From positions 1 to 17,032 of the forward strand of contig DATEZA010000337.1 of NCBI GenBank assembly GCA_035255945.1: a stretch of 17,032 nucleotides of DNA. The letters are read 5' to 3'. The notes beneath the pieces were generated by a model. It was given only the letters and a program-made list of their open reading frames with translations, searched no databases and was not told the DNA's origin. Source of the stretch: JAJPHC01 sp035255945 (lineage in GTDB: Bacteria; Acidobacteriota; Thermoanaerobaculia; Gp7-AA8). Every line of letters starts with the position of its first letter. Positions within the stretch are counted from its first letter, which is position 1. Made by a program: the position numbers and the translations under genes. Shown here one piece after another: positions 12,561-17,032 of this stretch.

Positions 12561-15044
12561 CTAGCGCGACGCCTCCGTCCAATTGGTGACGAGAACGAGC
12601 TCCAGTTCCGCGTAGGAGTTGCCAAGCATGATGAATTCGTTCGAGGCTGTCACATCGTAATTGGCGAATCCGAGGGGCCCGCGGTCGTAGTGGTCCTCGA
12701 AGAGTTTTTCAACCGGCAACTGCGGTCCGTCCAAAGCGCTGATGGCGACACGCATCAGGTAGGTATCCGTTCGGAAGTAGAGATGAGTGCCATCCTTGCT
12801 CCATACCGGCTCGGCACCTCCATCGACCGACACTGGCCATTTTGCCTTCGTTTCAAGATCCATCAAGTGGACCTGCATTCGCCCCGTCTCGTCCGAAACA
12901 TAAGCAAGGTACCGACCTGATGGTGAAAGCGCGCCGAACGTTTCGGACGCGGCACTGCTGAGGACGAGGCGTTGGCTTTTCACATTGCCCGCGGCATCGA
13001 GCTCGATCAAGCCGATATCCCATCTGGTGCCGACGTTCTGCTGGGCGAAGGCAAGCCGGTGTGCCGGCTTTGAGTACGAAGTCGGATACATGTCGGGTTG
13101 CGGACTCATGACTCTCAGCGGTTTGTCCGAAGAATCGCTGTATAGCCGCCATGCCCCGTCACAGCGCGCGCTCAGAAACAGCTGACCATCCGATGCCCAG
13201 ACCGGATCGCTGCATGCCGCGCGCGGCGTAATCCGTCGGACTTCGGCATGACTACGGCCATCAATGACTGTGATGTCGTCGGTCGATGTTCCGCCGCGAC
13301 GCAACGCGAGCCACTGCCCGGATGGCGAAAGGACCGGTTTCTGGAGGCAGGGCACCGAACGCATCGATTCTTTGATTTCTCCCTTGAGATCGAGCCACAC
13401 GATGTCCTGAGGCTCAGAACAATTGTCGCCGGCGGCGACATAGGCGAGCGATCCGCTCTGACTCGCGTCAAATTGCCCTGCGCCCGTTTCAGCGGGAAAG
13501 GTGACGGCATCGCTGGCGATCTTGTACTCCTCGCCCTGCGGAATCCCGTCCTCCGCGATCAGGAGTGCGAAGAGGTCGTTGTCCCGCGCGAATACCAGAT
13601 GTTCGGACGAGTAGCGGGGGAAAAGTGCGTTGGACGTGATCGTTCGCTGTTTGCCCGTGGCGCGATCGAGACTGCGGATCGACCACTCGCCCTGCTTTTC
13701 GCACGCATACAGCACCGTGCGGCCGCCGGGCAGGACGACTGGCCAGCGATGAGTGTTCTCGCCCTCGGCTAGTCGGGTCAGCGGTGCGCAAGGGCCGTTC
13801 GGCAACGCGACCCGCCACAATCCGGTGCCGATGTCTGGCGTGAAGACAATCTCGTGATTTCCCCAGCTCGCGCCACGTACTTTGGGCGCGTGACACAGGA
13901 TTCGCGGTGTATCGGCGTGCAGATCGACGCGAACCACCTTCAGACCCGTGTCTGCAACAAAGCCGATTTGCGTTTCATCGGACGAAAAGAAGGGCTGCTC
14001 CGCTCCTTCCGTTCCTTTGATCAGTCGCGACTCCCTCTCGCCGAGATGGCGATAATAAAGATGATGCACTCCGCTGGCGTCTTCCCCGACGAACACGATC
14101 GCGTTGCCGCTCGGTGAGAGAGCGAATACAGGACGCGGCAAATCCGCCAGACGCTGCCCACGTGGAAAGTCGATGTTCACATTCAGGCTTTCAGGCGGAG
14201 AAAACTCACCGCTCATAGGAGTAAACAGCCCGGCAATCACGGCCACCGCGAACAAGATTGCGACGGCAGTGATGGCGAGACCGCTGGACCGCGATCTCTC
14301 GCTCTCTCCTCCTTCGTTTTCTTCAGACAGTCCCGAAAGAGTGAATGCGTGCACCATTCCTCGCACGAGAATTTCGAGCGCTCCGGCGCCGGCGACGAAC
14401 GGCAGCAGTGATCTCTGCAGGAAACTCGTCGAACTGACTTCGCGTTGATACGCGACGAAGAGAACCGCGTAAGCGACTGCGAACGGGAGATCGACGAACC
14501 AGAGATCGGTCTCGATGTCCCGACGCCAGCCAGACGCGCCGCGTGAGCTCTCCAGCTTCCTCAGAAGCAGTGCGTCGCCAAAAAGAAACGAGACGAACGC
14601 GAGTAGTACGAGGTCGAGCCGCGCGGAAACAACCCATGCGGAGCTGCCGAGGGTTCCTGGGGAAAATGCCTCGATGAGAATTGCCACACTGACCAGCGCG
14701 AGGAGACCGCCCGGAAGCGTATGCCGCAGTGCATCGATGGCCACTCGCGTTGACCCTGTGGAGATGAGGTCCTGAAGGTTGCGTCCGCCGCGGTTGCGGG
14801 CATCCGCGAGCGGCATGCAGAGAAGATAAAAGAATGCTGACGCCATGGATGCAAGGAGCTCCCATCGGATCCAGAACGGATGCAGATGTCTGCGGAGTAC
14901 GAAGACAACGACATAAGTGCCGGCCAGAGTGGCGAGCCAGAGTGCGAACGGTAGCGTCAATACTTTCGCCACGCTCTGTAGTAATCGTCTCCATCGCGAA
15001 GGCTTCTCATCCGCTTCAAACGCAGTATCCAGCGCTTGGGACAT
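12561..15044 (-). CDS. Membrane protein with seven TM segments and a PD40/WD40-like propeller
   Basis: A protein of 827 aa read from ATG 15044, preceded by GAGGGGG at eight-base spacing; the longer reading adds 16 residues without a Shine-Dalgarno sequence. Residues 1-275 hold seven hydrophobic segments (about 30-50, 61-80, 112-128, 142-160, 181-200, 211-230, 254-274). From about 293 comes a beta-propeller with PD40/TolB-like strands: FALSPSGNAIVFVGE, FFSSDETQIGFVAD, SPSGQWLALRR, ALSPSGRYLAYVSDE, EPVWSKDGTHLYFRTD. Positive charges before TM1 favour a cytoplasmic N-terminus, so the propeller is probably outside. The joining segment FPRGQRLADLPRPVFALSPSG is what normally follows the TM helix of PknB-type kinases fused to PD40, but no kinase domain is present. 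Function unknown. Confidence 0.75.
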   Translation of the reverse strand: MSQALDTAFEADEKPSRWRRLLQSVAKVLTLPFALWLATLAGTYVVVFVLRRHLHPFWIRWELLASMASAFFYLLCMPLADARNRGGRNLQDLISTGSTRVAIDALRHTLPGGLLALVSVAILIEAFSPGTLGSSAWVVSARLDLVLLAFVSFLFGDALLLRKLESSRGASGWRRDIETDLWFVDLPFAVAYAVLFVAYQREVSSTSFLQRSLLPFVAGAGALEILVRGMVHAFTLSGLSEENEGGESERSRSSGLAITAVAILFAVAVIAGLFTPMSGEFSPPESLNVNIDFPRGQRLADLPRPVFALSPSGNAIVFVGEDASGVHHLYYRHLGERESRLIKGTEGAEQPFFSSDETQIGFVADTGLKVVRVDLHADTPRILCHAPKVRGASWGNHEIVFTPDIGTGLWRVALPNGPCAPLTRLAEGENTHRWPVVLPGGRTVLYACEKQGEWSIRSLDRATGKQRTITSNALFPRYSSEHLVFARDNDLFALLIAEDGIPQGEEYKIASDAVTFPAETGAGQFDASQSGSLAYVAAGDNCSEPQDIVWLDLKGEIKESMRSVPCLQKPVLSPSGQWLALRRGGTSTDDITVIDGRSHAEVRRITPRAACSDPVWASDGQLFLSARCDGAWRLYSDSSDKPLRVMSPQPDMYPTSYSKPAHRLAFAQQNVGTRWDIGLIELDAAGNVKSQRLVLSSAASETFGALSPSGRYLAYVSDETGRMQVHLMDLETKAKWPVSVDGGAEPVWSKDGTHLYFRTDTYLMRVAISALDGPQLPVEKLFEDHYDRGPLGFANYDVTASNEFIMLGNSYAELELVLVTNWTEASR

Positions 15045-15133
15045 GTATTGGCCCCCTCTCACTAAGGAGAGACATTCGGCCCGATTTCCCACACCATGCG
15101 TCGATGGATGCGCGTGAACACACGTCGGACCTC

Positions 15134-15157
15134 AGCACCCGCAGGCGCGCGGGCGCT
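15134..15157 (-). terminator. GC hairpin after the histidine kinase gene
   Basis: AGCACCCGC (15134-15142) and GCGGGCGCT (15149-15157) pair with one G-U type mismatch around a short loop. On the minus strand the hairpin lies about 22 bases past the kinase stop. There is no T-tract, so this is only a weak terminator candidate in the 134-bp gap. Confidence 0.3.
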
Positions 15158-15178
15158 ACGGCTGATCAGAAGTTGTGA

Positions 15179-17032
15179 TCACGGCCGCACGTCGAGCGAG
15201 CGGATGGCGCGGATCAAGCGCATCCCCGCTGCGTTTCCTTTGATCACCAATCCCTGGATGCCGTCGCGCAGACGATCGCGCTCGACCGCGCTGAGATCGC
15301 GGCCGGTGAAGACGACGATCGGGATGCGGGCCGTCGTCTCGCGGCGCTTCAGCATCTCCGCGACTTCGAAGCCGCTCATGCCCGGCATGTTGAGATCGAG
15401 GATGATCACGTCGGGCTTCATGGACTCCGCGCGATCGAGTCCTTCCTGTCCGGAGAACGCTTTCTCGATTTCGTAGCCTTCGCCCTGCAATTCGTGCTCG
15501 AGCAGCTCGTGCACGTTCGTGTCGTCATCGATGAGCAGCAGCTTCGCGCGCTTCGATGCGACACGCGACGTGATCTCGCGCAGACGCCGCAGCATGCGCG
15601 GCCAGTCGACCGGCTTGATGAAGTAATCGTCCGCGCCGAACGCGAGGGCGAGCTCGCGATTGTCGAGCATCGACACGATGATCACCGGCAGCGGCGACGT
15701 CTTCTCCTCCGCCTTCAGCGACTTCAGCACCTCCAGTCCCTCCATGCCGGGCAATACGAGATCGAGCGTGACGGCGAGCGGCTGCATCGTCTGCGCGAGC
15801 CGCAGCGCTTCCTCGCCCGTTCGCGCGCGCACCGGCACGTAGCCGGCGGACTGCAGATACGTGCTCAGCGCGTCGAACGCGTTGTCATCATCTTCGACGA
15901 CGAGAATGCGATCGCCCGGCGGAATCACTGTGCCGTCCGGATTCACGATCGGGCTGGGAATCGTCGCGCCCTGGAAGTAGCGCGGCAGTGTGAAGGTGAA
16001 CGTGCTCCCCGATCCGAGCTCGCTCTGCACTTCGATCTTGCCTTTCTGCAGCTCGACGAATTTCTTCACCAGCGAGAGGCCGAGTCCCGTGCCGCCGTGC
16101 TGGCGCGAAACGGTCGTGTCGACCTGCGTGAACTCGTCGAAGATGACCTGCAGATGCTCCGGCGCGATGCCGATGCCGCGATCGGTGACGCTGACGGAGA
16201 TCGACTCCGGACCCGCATTGCGCCGCGCGCGAATCGTCACCAGCGAGCTCGACGTCGAGAACTTCACCGCGTTCGAAAGCAGGTTGTAGAGGATCTGCTT
16301 GAACTTCGCGTGATCGGTCTCGATCTCCGTCACGTCGTCCGCGGCATCGATCTCGAACCATACGTTCTTGCGCGACGACGTCCCCTTCATCACCGAGCAG
16401 ACGGAATCGATCGCCGCGCGCACGTTGAACGTCTCGGGGAAGAGCTCCATCTTGCCCGCTTCGACCTTCGACAGATCGAGGATGTCGTTGATGATCGCGA
16501 GCAGGTGCTGTCCCGATTGCAGGATCGATTTGAGGAAACCGAGGTATTTCGGCTCGATGCGATCGTTGAGGCGTTCGGTGAGGATCTCGGAGAAGCCGAT
16601 GATCGCGTTCATCGGCGTGCGCAGCTCGTGCGACATGTTCGCCAGGAACACGCTCTTGGCCTGATTCGCCTCTTCCGCCTGGCGGTTCTTGATCTGCAGC
16701 TCGCGAAGAATGCGCGCCTTGCTGATCGCGGAGACGGCATGCTCGCGCACGCGTGCGAGAACGCGCAGGTCGTAGCGGGCGAAGGCATCGGCATCGGTGA
16801 AGTTGTCGAAGATCAGGAATCCTTCGACGCGTCCGCCGAGGGTGACGGCCATGGCCAGCATCGATTTCGGCACCGGCAGATGGCTCGTTTTCTCCCTGCC
16901 GGCGAGGCCGATGAAGTCCTCCTGCCGGATCAGATAGACGCCTTCTTCGAGCTGCTCCGCGCGCTCGGAATAGCGGCGCATCGCTTCTTCGAGCGACATC
17001 GAGATGCCGCGGAAGAGCTCGAAGTCGTAGCC
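15179..17032 (-). CDS. Hybrid sensor histidine kinase with two receiver domains (5' end outside window)
   Basis: The frame stays open to the window edge (GYDFELFRGIS precedes the first internal Met at 16999), so the N-terminus is missing. Using numbering from that Met, residues 1-95 look like the end of a GAF sensor domain (MAVTLGGRVEGFLIFDNF). A coiled linker leads to the HisKA domain with FLANMSHELRTPMN and phospho-acceptor His124. The ATPase shows the N box (FKQILYNLLSNAVKF), G1 (DRGIGIAP) and G2 (GGTGLGLSL). Receiver 1 (364-475) has EDDD, Asp413 in LDLVLPG and Lys462 in IKP. Receiver 2 (486-600) has DDD, Asp535 in LDLNMPG and Lys587 in VIKGN, lacking the usual Pro. It autophosphorylates on His and relays to its receivers. 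No DNA-binding partner is nearby. Confidence 0.9.
   Translation of the reverse strand, partial: GYDFELFRGISMSLEEAMRRYSERAEQLEEGVYLIRQEDFIGLAGREKTSHLPVPKSMLAMAVTLGGRVEGFLIFDNFTDADAFARYDLRVLARVREHAVSAISKARILRELQIKNRQAEEANQAKSVFLANMSHELRTPMNAIIGFSEILTERLNDRIEPKYLGFLKSILQSGQHLLAIINDILDLSKVEAGKMELFPETFNVRAAIDSVCSVMKGTSSRKNVWFEIDAADDVTEIETDHAKFKQILYNLLSNAVKFSTSSSLVTIRARRNAGPESISVSVTDRGIGIAPEHLQVIFDEFTQVDTTVSRQHGGTGLGLSLVKKFVELQKGKIEVQSELGSGSTFTFTLPRYFQGATIPSPIVNPDGTVIPPGDRILVVEDDDNAFDALSTYLQSAGYVPVRARTGEEALRLAQTMQPLAVTLDLVLPGMEGLEVLKSLKAEEKTSPLPVIIVSMLDNRELALAFGADDYFIKPVDWPRMLRRLREITSRVASKRAKLLLIDDDTNVHELLEHELQGEGYEIEKAFSGQEGLDRAESMKPDVIILDLNMPGMSGFEVAEMLKRRETTARIPIVVFTGRDLSAVERDRLRDGIQGLVIKGNAAGMRLIRAIRSLDVRP

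Noticed and set aside
12561..15044. Serine/threonine kinase with PD40 domain
   Set aside because: The propeller fits, but no kinase motif is present in the N-terminal part, which is made of membrane segments.

Overview
This is a GC-rich, gene-dense window from a bacterium. The best guess is Acidobacteriota or a close soil or sediment relative. That rests on gene content: a secreted BNR-repeat 'glycosyl hydrolase', a WD40-like PD40 propeller on a membrane anchor, a DUF4097 TSGG-repeat protein and abundant dispersed hairpin repeats. It is an inference; there is no rRNA or tRNA here to confirm it.

Layout. Positions 1-825 form a repeat-rich mosaic. It holds the last 14 codons of a Calx-beta protein, a 29-bp-arm inverted repeat, a truncated copy of the 3' end of the neighbouring BNR gene, a second Calx-beta tail, a 54-bp palindrome, an almost complete Calx-beta domain without a start, and a second copy of the inverted repeat. 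Next on the minus strand is a two-gene secreted beta-propeller operon (825-4489). It is divergent, with only 22 bp between starts, from a plus-strand uracil-DNA glycosylase-like gene (4512-5171). That gene overlaps tail to tail with a minus-strand pair, DUF4337 membrane protein and DUF4097 repeat protein (5149-6669). Plus-strand genes follow: a flavin reductase, a cytoplasmic esterase, molybdenum cofactor gene moaA and a secreted esterase (6760-9990). The esterase and moaA are separated by a hairpin repeat whose right arm contains the moaA start codon. A second repeat cluster (10003-10288) carries copies of the 3' end (RGDD-stop) of a small minus-strand gene. Behind it lie an FAD-dependent phytoene-desaturase-like oxidoreductase on the minus strand (10474-11850) and, divergently, a small secreted protein (11913-12314). 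The right end is minus strand: a seven-TM/PD40-propeller protein (12561-15044) and a hybrid histidine kinase with two receiver domains that runs off the window.

How the genes fit together. The window is mostly a set of short independent units rather than one pathway. Plausible functional links are the two propeller proteins (secreted, 11 bp apart), DUF4097 with DUF4337 (9 bp apart), moaA with the secreted esterase (8-bp overlap), and possibly the hybrid kinase with the membrane-propeller protein (same strand, 134 bp apart). I did not find a defence system, CRISPR array, transposase or biosynthetic cluster.

The most unusual signal is structural. At two separate loci (1-960 and 10081-10288) a hairpin repeat sits next to duplicated 3' ends of the flanking genes, as if the repeat family drives local duplication of gene tails.
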